From the NCBI GenBank assembly GCA_900074885.1, contig FJUW01000057.1:46939-110938 (forward strand): a DNA stretch of 64,000 bases. Direction: 5' to 3'. Of the stretch, positions 48,201 through 59,587 are shown one piece after another; within the stretch, counting starts at the first letter, position 1; each line of letters begins with the position of its first letter. The DNA comes from Rhynchosporium graminicola. Taxonomy: Eukaryota > Ascomycota > Leotiomycetes > Helotiales > Ploettnerulaceae. Made by a program: the position numbers and the translations under genes. The notes under the pieces were generated by a model. That model did no database searches and was not told where the DNA came from. It saw nothing but the letters and a program-made list of their open reading frames with translations.

Positions 48201-49150
48201 TTAGAGCTTAGTAATCGATATATAATCGAAGGCTATTATCTTTCTTAGGTATAAAAAGAATAGGTGCACTTATAGGACTCTTACTCTTCCTTATCTAACC
48301 CTTCGCCTCTGATAAGTCGAAGTATTCCCGGAGAACCTCTAGTTCCTTCTTAGAGAAGTTATAAATTAGAGAATAAGGTATCTTTAATCCTAGTTCCAAC
48401 TCGATAGCGTATTAATAGCCCTCTAATAGGAGTAGCTCGCTTCCTTTCTCCTTAGAGAATACGTCCTTAAAGTTACTATATATAGAGGGAATAGTAGGCG
48501 TATCGCCGGTATCTATCTAGCGTATCGTACGCAAGTTAGGTATTATAGCGTATATAGGAGATTTCTATTCGCTAATAAGAGTCGCAAAAGCTCGAGGTGC
48601 TATAATATTAAGGTTATTAGAGTCCTTCAAATTATAAGAGAACCTCTACTGCTTATTCTTAAAGCTTATCTAAGGATCTATATCCTTTAATTATAGCTAC
48701 CCTAATATCAGGTCTATATCTAGTATATCGATAACTCTTAGCCGAAGAGTATTAACTCTAGTCTATTTAATCGAATCAGCTATCTCTACTTAGGCGACTA
48801 TAGTACTGAAGATAACGCTTTTATTCCGTGAAAGTGTCTAGAAAGTCCTTAGTCTTTCGCTAGTAAGTTCAAGCTCGTATTCTTTAGTGACTAGTCTTAA
48901 TATAAAGTTATCTTCTATTCTACTATTAATAAGGGTAGTTATCGATTTCCACTTACCTTAGGATAGAATCTTTATTTGGATTTCTATCTTATTATCTAGT
49001 AAACTCGATCCGGATATAGAAAATACTACGAGTTATAGCTTTCCTTAGCGTTTATCTTTAGTATCGCTAGTATTTAATTTTAGATAGTTCGGAGAGATAT
49101 ATCTATATTTATTATAAGAATAGTACTAAACCTTAGAGATATCCCGTCTT
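45235..49150 (-). pseudogene. Element E gag end and pol: protease, RT, RNase H, integrase, chromodomain
   Basis: Nucleocapsid-type zinc knuckle near 49085-49130, with Cys and His codons all changed to Tyr. RT active site at 47905-47935 reads Tyr-Leu-Asn-Asn followed by ILIYSADS. The integrase C-terminal module lies at 45420-45660 (VEFKVD, KNIKTIRSSKKLNY, FLRPFKISKRI). A chromodomain is at 45240-45400 (EIDSLLDRRVVRERE, then FLVR-K, and an S-ELKENL ending). All stops noticed are TAG/TAA/TGA at Gln/Trp/Arg positions. Protease (about 48600-49000) and RNase H are placed by order. Confidence 0.85.
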
Positions 49151-50236
49151 ATTAGCTGATCCCTAATAGGGATACTATTTAGATCTTTCCTCTCTTCTTA
49201 TCTTTATTAGCTCTTATCTTATTAATCGTTAGTTCTTTACTAGTACTTATACGAGTTATCTTTCTTCGCGTTTAACTTCTTATATTTCTACTCTTTAGGT
49301 TCCTTCTATCTTTTATTACTATTAGTACCTCTAGATAAGGTATAAGTCTCTTAAAGAGTAATAGTAGAAATAACTTAGTCTCGGGTCTAAAGTCTATTAG
49401 CTTAGCTATTCTCGACGATTTTCTAGCGAATCTCCGGGCGGATCTTATTAAATAAGATATCTTATAATTAGCGCTTAGTAAAAAGTTCGAGTTATTCCTC
49501 TTTTTCTTTAAGGTAATTCATAAACTCCCTAATTAGTTAACCTAGCTTTTAGTAAGCGTTCTCGTGGGCCTATAAGTTAGCTACTCTTTATAAGATAGGA
49601 AGTAGCTAGAGATTCGCTAGGAACTCTTTATAACTTTCTTAGGTTATCTTATAAAAGGTATCTAGAGTATACTTCCTAAACCTTTCTTAGGCGTTCGCTA
49701 GTTCCTTATAGAGTAGTATTACTACTTATTTAATCTTAACGAGATCAGTTAAGTACCTTTTAGTATCGTAGTCGAAGACTCGGTTGTAAGCCTATAAGTA
49801 CTTAGTAAGCTCTCTTTAGCTCTTGCTCTCGTATTCCGGTGGAATTATATATTTACTTTTATCCCGGCGAGGAATTAGCGATTCTTTAGGAGCTACTAAT
49901 CGACTAGTATCTCTCTCTATACTTAGGGTAGGGTCTTCGGATATATAAGCTTAGTAGAGTCGTACTCTTATAATAGCTTCCGGAGGGTATTAAGTAAGGT
50001 CTTCGCTAAATATTCGTTAGTACTTAATTATAAAGTTATCTAGGATATTATTCCGTTTCTTTAGCGATCAGAGTTTCTCTTATAGAACTAAAAGGTTATC
50101 TACTAGTATATCGCCGGGTATTATCTAGGCCCTAATAGAGTCGTCTTAGAGTATAAGTCGGGTTAACGTAATAAAGGATTCTCCGCTTTAAGCTATTATA
50201 ACTATTTAGGCTAATATTAAGTAAAAGTAATTAGAA

Positions 50237-50418
50237 TATAATAATCACTTAGTACGCTAAAGTAAATAAGTATAATAGAATAGTAGAATAGTCGCTAGAG
50301 GTTCGCTAGTAATAATCTAGTTAATATAGAAACTAATTACTAAGGAGAGAAGGTTCTTCCTTCCTCTCTAATTCTGAAATACAGGAGTGGGAGGCACTAG
50401 GCGCACAGACCTATTACA
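50237..50418 (-). repeat. 5' LTR of element E
   Basis: 182 bp, tataataatcacttagtacg to cagacctattaca; more C-to-T change than the 3' LTR. Confidence 0.9.
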
Positions 50419-50423
50419 TGTAA

Positions 50424-50486
50424 TCTCGCTTAGTAGTAAGTGTTTCCACTAATAGGGGGAAATCTCTAATCTGACTAGTCGTCATA
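50424..50486 (-). repeat. 5' LTR of element B, right part
   Basis: 63 bp (tctcgcttagtagtaagtgt to gtcgtcata) completing the LTR split at 43576, followed by the taaag duplicate of element B. Confidence 0.9.
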
Positions 50487-50491
50487 TAAAG

Positions 50492-53400
50492 TAGCTAAGT
50501 ACTAGTAATAGATAAAGGAATCCTTACTATCTTATCTGCTTCGGATAAGAGTACTAGCAGGAGTAGCAATTACAAGTGTATTATTTTATATCTGATACGA
50601 GTTCTTTCTAGTAGTAATAGATAGAAATCATCTTAGTAGTCTTACGAGTATTTAAATAAGTAGAGGAAACTTAATCGTGGACTTCGCTAATTAAACAGGT
50701 ATATAGCAGGGTATAGCGTTATATATATAGATAACTATTATAAAGTAATAAACTATTATTAATAATATAACTATTTCCTAATATATCCTATTTATTAAAG
50801 AATAATTCTTAGTTAAATGAGTATAGTTTCTCGATTAAATTAAAAGAGTTACGTGCGGGTTCCGATAGCGTATTAGTCCCTAGCGATATTAGGTATATAT
50901 AACTAATTTAATTAATATAATATTTAGCTAGTTCCGCGTTAATCCTAAGATCTAAGTAATTTGAAAGTAATAAAACCTGAGATCTATTATCCTATTTCTA
51001 TTATTCCTATATCCTTAGATCTTATTCCTTATAGCTAAGGATATTAGCTTTAGCGTTATCTTTACTAAGCGTATATATAATTTAGAAGTTGAATTCGGAA
51101 AGGAATTCTATCTATCTAGCTTACTTACTAGTTAGGACCTTAGTAGTTATAAAGTATTCTAAGGATCGATAGTCTATATATACGCTAGTATAGCGTTATA
51201 GAGATATAAGTTCTAGTCTCTATTTCCGGAAAAACTTAATAATAATATATAATTCCTTATTATAAATCTCCTAGTTTAGTTCGTATCTATTAAGAACATA
51301 GGAGTAGAATCTAATTAGATACTACTAGTTATCTTCATATAATTAGGAGATAACTCTAGCTATTATACTATCAGAGGTATTAGTTTCTAGTTTAGTCTAT
51401 AATTTAGGGTCTAAATAATATAGTTTCTATATCGATAGTAGCTACTAACGTAACTCGTCGAAGGACTTCTTATAATCATTAGTGAAATTCCATAGTACTA
51501 TAAGCCTAATAAGTATTAAGAGAGGTTTAGCGATAAGGCCGAAATTCCGAATAAATTAATAGTAGAAACTATAGAATCCTAGGAAGGATTTTATAGCTAT
51601 TATCGTTTCAGAGTACTTCTAGTCTACTAATAGTACTACTTTCTCGGGGTCTAGCTCGATTCTATTAGTAATAATAATATATCTAAAGTATTTAGTCTAA
51701 GTAATATAGAATTCGCTTTTCTTAATATTTACTTAGAGTCCGGTATCTATTAAGTATTATAATACTAATTTAATATATTCCTTATATTCCTAGAGCGTTT
51801 CCGAGTATATAAGAATATTATCTAAGTAAGCTATATAGAAATCGTCTAGGTAATCTAGTAATATATCGTTTATATATCGTTAGTATATATTAAGTCTATT
51901 ATAGAGCCTAAAAAGTAATACTTTATATTTATAGGATCTGAAGCAGGTTCAGAAAGTAATATACTCCTCTGATTTAGGGTCTATATAGATATAGTTAAAT
52001 ACTACCCGGATATCTAGTTTAATAAAGATTACTACTTTAGATATACGAGTTAAGAGCTTATTAATCCTAAGTATTAGATAGGAATCCTTTCGAGTGATCG
52101 TATTAAGCTTATAATAATCGATATAGAAGCGTAATCCTCTATCGGCCTTCCTAACGAATAGTATAAGTAATACGAAAGGAATTTAGCTAGATTCGATAAA
52201 TCCCTTATCTAAGTTCTCTATAAGATACTCCTTAGTTACTTATAATTCCTCTATAGATTACTAATATAAAAGCGAATATATATTAAGTAATAGTTCTTCT
52301 AGAATAATTTTATAATCGTATAAGCGATATAATAGAAGAATATTAGAATCCCGCTTAGAGAAAGCCTCCTTAAGGGTATAGTACTATTCTAGTAGCTTTT
52401 CGGATACGAGTTATTTAGTATTAGGATCCTTAGGGGAGTTACTATTCAGATAATCTTATAAGAAGTAGTTTATCTTATAAATACTAATAAAGAATAATTC
52501 AGAGCTTTTATATTTTATATTAAAGTGAAAAGCTATAGTATTATTTTAGTAAATCGGAATTAGTTTCTAGATCCTTAGAGGTTAAGAGAAGCACTTATAA
52601 TAGGGTTTTAGCGCAAGTACTTTTCTCGATGAATTCGGAGCGGAAAAGAGTTCGGATTCCTTAGCGATAAGCGGAAATAAGTTAAATAATAAGGATAATA
52701 CGTTAATATATTATATTACTATTATTTAGTATAATTAGCATTAGTCTAGCTAATTTATAGCTAAGTCTTACGCGTTAGTATTAATTTAGTAAGATCGATT
52801 AATACTAAGTTTACGAGACAGTAGAGTTATAATTATCTTCTTATTATACTAGAGGGTAACTAGATAGTATTCCAGCTATAATAGCTTATAGTAAAGCGTA
52901 TCTAGCTTAACCTGAAATCGTCGTATCTATTTAATACTAATAATTATATCTTATTATCCTAAATCGAGGAGAATAAAAAGGTAGTTATAAATACACTTAC
53001 TATTAATAGAAAAGTATAAACGTATAAAATAGGTAATATAAGTTCTAATAAACTATTAGAACCTACGTATTAGAATAGAATAAAGTAGTAGCTCGATTCT
53101 AATACTAAGGGCCCCTGATAGTCGTCTAGTAAGAGTATAATTAATAAATAAATAACTATTCGCTCCGGTATCGATTAAGCTATTTATAGAGACTCCTAGC
53201 CTATTTATACTAACTATAATCAGGTATATAAATTACTTATCTCTTATTAGGGAGTTTAGGTTAAGATTAGAGAGATTATACTTATATAGACTTAAGAAGG
53301 AGTTTTTACTTAAGCTTTATTATTTCCTTTTAGTATTAGTCTAGATTCGAAAGGTAAGTCTTCTACTACTTCCTCGGTTTCTCTTTTCTCTTTCGGAAAT

Positions 53401-55045
53401 TTATTAATTAATTGAACTTTAGGCGGGTTAGGGCAGTCTGATTTAATATAACCGAGCTATCTATAGTCGTAATACCTAAGAAGTTCTCCGGTTGAGATAG
53501 TAGGGCGTTTTAGCGTGAAAGGAGTACTAGCTTATACCGGGGTAGAAGTACGTATATATAGTACAGGAGTAGTTTATCGAGAGGCTAAGCTTAGGGACTA
53601 GTAAGAAGTAGAGCTAGTAGTAGTCGTAGTAATAATAGTAGGCTTATAGTACTATACCTAAGCGATAGCTTTCTTAGGATAGATACGTTCTGAGTTATAG
53701 TAACGCTTAGTATTAAAAGAAAGTAAGGATCTAACTATAGAAGCGTAATCCTTATTCTATATTAGTTTAATAATAAGGGTTAAAGCGCGTAAGGATAGTA
53801 TAATCTTATCTTATATATAGAAGAATTACTCTTTCTTTTCAACTTTACCTTAGATAATAGCGCTTTGAAATCGACTACGAAACTCAGCGAAAGTCTCGCG
53901 GGTATAGCTAAGTTATTATATTTCCAGGCGATAGAAAGCGTTATAATAGTTATCTTCTTCTAAACTAGTAAGAAAGTTCTCTTCTAATAAGAAGATTATT
54001 TTATTATTAGTCTTAAACTTATTAGTAAGATACTAAGGCGTAAGATACTCTTTAGCTAATCTAGTAACTAGTTCCTATACGAGAACGCGCTAGGAGAAGT
54101 CTATAGGATAATAGTCAGCGTTTATAGCTAGCTAATCTCGTATTAATATTCTCTATTAGAGGAAAGTAAGATCTAATCTATTATCTAGAAGTAGGATCTT
54201 CTTAGTAAGATAAGATTTCCTAAGGCGTAACTCTACTGATTCGGCGCTGAGAGAGAGATAGTTTATTAGGAATAGAATTCTCTCTTTTAGTACTACATAT
54301 CAGAATAGAGTTTATTAGCTTATTAAACTCTAGAATACGCGGAGATTATAGTATTAGTTCTAATAGAAGAGTAAAAGATAAGAAAGAGACACATATAAGG
54401 AACTTATCTTATATAGAGATTAGTCTATCTATAGTATCTTCTAGAGAGTTATTCTTTTCCTTCTAGTCTGCTAATTATTATAAGAGGGAATAGATTAGGT
54501 TCGAGTTATCTGTAGTAATAGAAGTACTTAGCGATTATACTACTAGGGAATTTCGCTTTTATTTTCGTTTCTCTCTTAGTTAGTACTTCCTTAATAAGGT
54601 ATTAATATTCTCTAGTATAAGAGACGTTTAGAGTAAGGAAGAGTATAACGGATTAGGTTCGGAGGTAGAGTAGAGAGAGTCGCGTCAGGTTCCTCTAGAA
54701 CTAGAGGGGTCTCTAGTTTATTAGTTAGGAGCTATAATAGTAGCTTAAAAAGGTGTATATTAGGGCTATTTCGGCGGCGATATATAGAGGTTAAAGTTCC
54801 GGGTTATTTATTATATCTTCTTTAAAGTCTATTTATAATTCCTTTATACTAAGGGGGTTATTAAAGGAGCGTTAGCGAAAACCTTCTCTATTATACTATT
54901 TATAATAAGCTAAATTAAACCCTGATTCATAGCTATCTAAGAGATCTCTAGTATCTCGGCTATATACGAGTAGTTATTGAATAACTAACTTAGTAGTAAG
55001 ATATTATAGTAGGTTATCTCCGGCTATCTTAATCTTTTTATTTAA
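50492..55045 (-). pseudogene. Element A leader, gag and pol (5' part)
   Basis: Minus strand from 55045. The leader and gag carry a zinc-knuckle region at 53440-53480, where one Cys (TGC) survives and the other ligands read Tyr. The RT active site at 51810-51830 reads Tyr-Leu-Asp-Asn, and RNase H and the start of integrase follow down to 50492, where element B interrupts. Matches the left-edge copy (1-2800) over its first 2.8 kb, so two independent RIP patterns of the same sequence are available. No long open frame remains. Confidence 0.85.
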
Positions 55046-55310
55046 TATAATGATATAAGACTTAAAGCAGTATATAAGTAAGAATAAATAAGTAGGGAGG
55101 CTAAGAGCGATCTTATATAATCTGATATAAAGGAAATAAAAAGATAAGGAAGGAAGAAGAAGAGAGATAGAATATAAGGCACCTTATATATATGCTAGTA
55201 CTAGTCTGATACTGTACCGAGTCGGACCTAGTTCTACCGGGATACCTATGAACTTAGGCCCTAGTATCTATCCTTCTTCTCATGTGATATTCAGGTGAGC
55301 TGTCGTCATA
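55046..55310 (-). repeat. 5' LTR of element A
   Basis: 265 bp, tataatgatataagac to ctgtcgtcata, followed by the actag target-site duplicate at 55311-55315. Confidence 0.9.
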
Positions 55311-55660
55311 ACTAGTACTTATTATACGAATATCGATAAAAATAATTATAATAATAACTAGTTTCTAATATAAATAAAGATCTTCTAAGCTTAAGAGTAA
55401 GCGCTTCTTAAGAGGAGGGTAATATAACGATAGCTTATCTGAAGGTTATATAAGAAGAAGGATAGATATCAGGATCTAAGTTCCTAGGTATCTTAGATAT
55501 CTCGATATAATTAGTAGCTAATTCGATATAATTATAGATTAGTATTAGTATATATATATAAGATATCTTATATCTTATCTTCTTCTTCTTTTCTTTCTTA
55601 TTTTCTTATTTCCTTAGTAGTAGATTATATAAGATCGCTCTTAGCCTCTCTACTTATTTA
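55311..55660 (+). mobile_element. Older family-A element: 3' interior (right half), polypurine tract and LTR, plus orientation
   Basis: 55311-55423 is the reverse complement counterpart of 21293-21405 and continues 20765-21025. It ends in a polypurine-type tract, cttaagaggagggtaa. The plus-oriented LTR starts at 55424 (tataacgatagcttatctga) and fades near 55660, so it is truncated. Confidence 0.75.
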
Positions 55661-56985
55661 ATCTCTTATCAGGAGTTTCCTGGACAAGCGTTTACTCGGC
55701 GCGGATGATCGTAGGGCGCCGCCGACGCCGCTATAGCGAAAACTGCGAGTTGATTTTTGTAGAAGTAAAGTTATATCTATAAAAGAAAATCATATTAGCG
55801 ATATCTATAGCGAGTAAAGATTAATCTTATTAGTAAACTTAATTCGAAGTGCTTACTAGGGTACCTAGAACTATTACAAGGGGTATTACTAGAGGTACTA
55901 CTAGAGTATCTTAATACTCTAGTATACTATTAATAATAGTATCTTAGAAGTATAGAGTATTAAGTATATGCGTAATATATATACGCGTAACTAAGTATTC
56001 TGCTTACGCATATAAAGGGAATCCTTCTAAGTAAACTTTCTCTAAATCGAATTAATATACTACTTGACTTTTAATAGTATAGAGATTTATCTTAAGGAGT
56101 ATTAGATAGCAAGAGATCGAAAAGGGATTTGCGATTTTTTTACTTTACTTATAGCTAAGCTTCAGCTTTCTACGGATATCGTTATCTATAAGTAGAGTTT
56201 AATTTATTTAGAGTTCGAGATATTATTCGAGTGCGGATTGACTACTAATAGCATCGATAGCGCAAATCGCTAATCTGTATTCTATCGACGCGTCAGAAAT
56301 GTGCTAATACTACTCGTATATCATCTTAAGTCTTATATTATTATACTTATTGCATTTGATTCGAAGCTCTCTCGATTATCGGCATCTTAGATATAAGCTA
56401 TATCCTCGGCTATTCTCGCTTCGACTTCTATTAGTATCTCTCTCGGCCTTCCTTTAGTACTAATTAAGAAGATTCAGTACTTCTATTATAAGAAGTATAA
56501 TTATTATAAAGGAGATTATCTAGTTTTAGAAGCGAAGAAGAAATAATTTATATCTTAGGTTTTAGAATTTAACCCTTAGATTATTATTTAGAATTTGATT
56601 TAATCTTATATATTTATTTATTTTATAAATTTCGTACTTTCAAGGCTCGAGAGAAAGCCTTAGTATTAGAAAAGAATAATATTATAATATATAATCTTCT
56701 TAGTATAATAGTATTTATAGCATCTAATATACGTAGCAGTTATAGGCTAATATCGAAGCCTTAGACAGAATCTTCAGTATATATAACTAAGTGCCGAGCT
56801 TCTTTCGAGTTCTATATCTTTCTATTTCCTTCGTGCTAAACTATTAAGAATTACTTCTATCTTTCGTACTTGTTTTATTATTACTTTTATCATAAAAGTT
56901 CTTATATTATTATATTTATATTCTTAACTATAAAGTAATATCGATTAGTTAATATTATTATAGCTTTATTCGCGAGTTTTTCATT
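55661..56985. other. RIP-degraded DNA with one GC-rich patch; no gene seen
   Basis: A patch at about 55672-55760 (including gtagggcgccgccgacgccg) is strikingly GC-rich and not RIP-like. The rest is TA-rich, with an AT palindromic stretch around 55970-56010 (tatatgcgtaatatatatac). No frame could be assigned. Confidence 0.45.
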
Positions 56986-57252
56986 TATAATAATATAAGA
57001 CTTAAGACGATATACGAGCAGAGATAAAATAAGTAGAGAGGCTAAGAGCGATCTTATATAATCTATTATTAAGAAAATAAGAAGATAAGAAGAGAAGAAG
57101 AAGAGAAGTAGAATATAAGATCTCTTATATATACGCTAGTATTAGTTCGATATTATATCGAATCGACCGCTAATTATATTAGAGTACCTGGAAACTCGGG
57201 TTTCGATCTTTATCCTTTTATTCATACGATCTTCAGATAAGCTATTGTTATA
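56986..57252 (-). repeat. Family-A solo LTR, minus orientation
   Basis: 267 bp, tataataatataagac to ctattgttata. Flanks tcatt (56981-56985) and ttatt (57253-57257) could be a target-site duplication with one C-to-T change. No interior adjoins it, so it reads as a solo LTR. Confidence 0.8.
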
Positions 57253-58425
57253 TTATTAATAAAATTAAAAGTAGCGCTATTATTAACTAGTATTATAGTC
57301 TGTAAATTATTATTAGTTTTATTTATTAAAGAGATAATATTAATAAAGGAGTTTAAGTCGATTATAATTATACTCAGAATTAATATTATATCTAGATAAT
57401 TACTAGCTATTATTAATATCTAAATTTATTAATATAAAATCTATATTTAATAAAGATAAAGATTCGCTTTTAATTCTCTTATTCTTTATTATAAAGAGAA
57501 TACTTCTTTTTCTTCTTTTCCTTAGAATAATTATTAATTATATATCTTACTTTATAATAAGAGAAATAAAGCTTTTTTTTATATTTTCTTTTTTTTAGTA
57601 AAGATATCTATAAGCTTTAATTCTTTTACTTTATATTTTCTAAGAATATTACTTATATATAATAATAATAATCTTATTAATATTACTTAAGATCTTCTTA
57701 AGATATTTATTATTATATTAAAAGAGATTTCTATTTTTCAAACTTTTCTTTTATTCTAAGTAATATTAAATAGCTTAGTAAAGTTTTAGTAAACTTATTT
57801 ATCCTTAGTATTAAATCCTTTACTTTAGTATATATATCTGATATTTATTTATATATAAAGTCGAAGATTCTTTAGAAGATAAGTTTAATTAACTTTATCT
57901 AATAATAGAATAATATTAATTATTCTTTATAATATTAAGATATAAATTATATAAGTACCTTATAATAGTTTATAAAATCTAAAATTAATTAATAATAAAT
58001 TATTTTAACTTTCGATAGCTGAATATATATATTTATTAATAGAATATATAATATATATTATTTATTAAGCTATTACTTAAGTAATATTTATTCTTAAAAG
58101 TTCAAGATCTCTCTTCTTTATATTTAGTTATATATAATTAATATATTCTTTTATTAGATTTATAAAGAATTATTATAAAAGTTCTAGCATATAAAGTATT
58201 TTTTATAACTAATATTATATTTAATAATAACTAGTATTTTAAAAGATATATTTATTATAAGCGTCTATTTTATAGTATGTTATCTTCTTCTGCTACTTTA
58301 GAGTTATAATTTCTCTTCTTTATACTTCTAATACTTTAGTTTATTCTTTAATTACTTATTCTAAGATTTAGAAGTATTATAATAACTAAGATACTAAAGT
58401 CGATATAGATAGATCGAAAACTAAC
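57253..58425. other. Extremely AT-rich DNA, no gene seen
   Basis: Homopolymer-rich and TA-rich sequence, the most extreme in the window. Nothing coding or repeated was recognised. Confidence 0.5.
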
Positions 58426-58464
58426 TTGAAGAGGTGTAGCTCTACCGATTGAGCTACCCGGGCG
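58426..58464 (-). tRNA. 5' half of a tRNA gene, truncated in the anticodon arm
   Basis: On the minus strand GCCCGGGTAGCTCAATCGG begins at 58463. It gives an acceptor 5' strand (GCCCGGG), a D-arm with GCTC/GAGC stem, and a good A-box (TAGCTCAATCGG). A loop follows that would read TCTTCAA. The anticodon stem does not close and no B-box or 3' acceptor strand follows; instead RIP-degraded DNA begins. The isotype is uncertain, since the loop offers TTC but the 5' half does not look like a standard glutamate tRNA. It is probably a gene cut by transposon insertion, so a pseudogene. Confidence 0.6.
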
Positions 58465-59587
58465 TTGATTTTGTTATTTTGTGAAGGGAGTCCTGCTATT
58501 TCTAATCTAGAATGCAAAATTCAAATTTTGATAGATAGTGGGGTTAGGGTGAAAATTTAATGAAAATTCTGTAAGCGAGCGGATCCCCGCTGCTTTTCTA
58601 TAGTCGGGTGGCTATAAGAGGTTGCTAGTGTGAGAGCCAGCAGAGGCAACCCAGTAAACAAAATATAACAAGTGGTCTTCGGCTAGAGTCGTAAGAATTT
58701 CACGTAGAGGTCAATGGTTGGGGTGGAAAAATCTTCGATTCTTTAAACCATGAATAGAAGCAACTCCAGAAGAACCTTGGCCCAGATGATTCGGAAGTCT
58801 TTATTACTACACGGAACGACTTATGGTTTCACAAGGCCTTGCCGAATTTGACCTCAACTTAGCAAAGTCTCAATTCTTTTCTAAGATTCATACCTTTTTT
58901 TATTGGTCCAGGTACGCAAGAGAAGCGCTGTAGCGATTCGGTGTAACAACTCGCTTGAGACTCTCTCTCTCTCTCTCTCTTGAATATACAATCACGATTA
59001 ACAGATCTAATAAAGTATCGTATATCGACATTTCTCAAATGCCTACTTTCCGCACATGAATTAACGTGTTAATATTATGGTTAGTTCTTATTCTTGAAGA
59101 AGTCAGATATGACCTTCCAGGCCACCAGAAAACACACTTGATAACACGATCTATTTGGTTTCAAACATTTCGTCAGTAGGTTTATGTTGCCACTGGATAG
59201 AATAAAGAAAACTGGCACCTGGTTCGGGCTTTTGACAGCTAGAACATTCTCTTCACATGCACAAATCGCGATATGGACCAGTATTTGCAAATTGCCTGAT
59301 CGTCGCTCCAATACGAGAGTCCCTACTCAGAACGATGCCCTCCAGGTCTGGACCTATTCAGAGTTGTAAGCATCGTATGATTCTTGACGGTAGACCTTGC
59401 TCAATTGGTATCTAATAAGTAAGCTTCCAAATACTCAATTCTTCTCCCGCCGCCATATCCGCCCTAAAAAGCAGAAGAAGTAGTGTATCTAAGTAAAAGT
59501 AAACTGGAAGAGCTTCTGTGATATTTCTCTTTCAAGATTTAGGTATTAATAGGAAGAACTTTAGGATTAAAAAGCCGCGACCGCGTT
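58465..59587. other. Normal-composition intergenic DNA; no gene identified
   Basis: Composition is ordinary from 58465. A (CT)n run occupies 58964-58981. Overlapping open frames of 61 and 76 codons on the two strands at 59081-59369 have no recognisable domain and neither was judged real. Confidence 0.5.
58962..58982. repeat. CT dinucleotide microsatellite
   Basis: About nine uninterrupted CT units. Confidence 0.95.

Larger units (their letters stand above)
43577..50418 (-). mobile_element. Element E: Ty3/Gypsy chromovirus, 6842 bp, inside an LTR of element B
   Basis: LTRs are 43577-43758 (3') and 50237-50418 (5'), 182 bp each. The plus-strand start is tataatgatcacttgg (from TGTAATGATC) and the end cctattaca. 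The target-site duplicate tgtaa is at 43572-43576 and 50419-50423. A polypurine tract (RC of atatctcccctcttaaac) adjoins the 3' LTR. Minus-strand order: gag with zinc-knuckle region (49085-49130), RT (active site 47914-47919), integrase and chromodomain (45240-45400). A plus-strand frame sits between chromodomain and 3' LTR. Confidence 0.94.
23980..50486 (-). mobile_element. Element B: Ty3/Gypsy chromovirus, ~6.6 kb, carrying inserts C, D and E
   Basis: The 3' LTR is 23980-24214 (TGTGACGCTTGCTCTAG...GTCGTTATA). The 5' LTR is 43405-43576 plus 50424-50486, split by element E; both add up to 235 bp. The target-site duplicate taaag is at 23975-23979 and 50487-50491. The interior pieces are 24215-27903, 34705-35249 and 41515-43404. 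A polypurine tract with a run of nine G residues (RC of ctacccccccctcc) adjoins the 3' LTR. RIP stops throughout. Confidence 0.92.
21026..55310 (-). mobile_element. Element A: Ty3/Gypsy chromovirus, 7.8 kb, interrupted by the nested insert B
   Basis: LTRs are 21026-21292 (3') and 55046-55310 (5'), opening TGTAACGACACAAGAC on the plus strand at 21026. actag stands on both sides (21021-21025 and 55311-55315). The interior is split into 21293-23979 and 50492-55045, giving about 7.77 kb once the B block is excluded. Order on the minus strand: leader and gag (zinc-knuckle region 53440-53480), reverse transcriptase (active site 51817-51822), integrase (from about 50900 across the B insert to 23450), and chromodomain (22830-23080). 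A polypurine-type tract (RC of ttacccctcctctaagaag) adjoins the 3' LTR. RIP has introduced stops throughout. Confidence 0.92.

Noticed and set aside
58426..58464. Functional tRNA-Glu(TTC)
   Set aside because: Only the 5' half exists; the anticodon stem does not pair and no T-arm or B-box follows.
59081..59369. Small opposing open frames of 76 and 61 codons
   Set aside because: They overlap on opposite strands, have no domain and no splice or start context that favours either.
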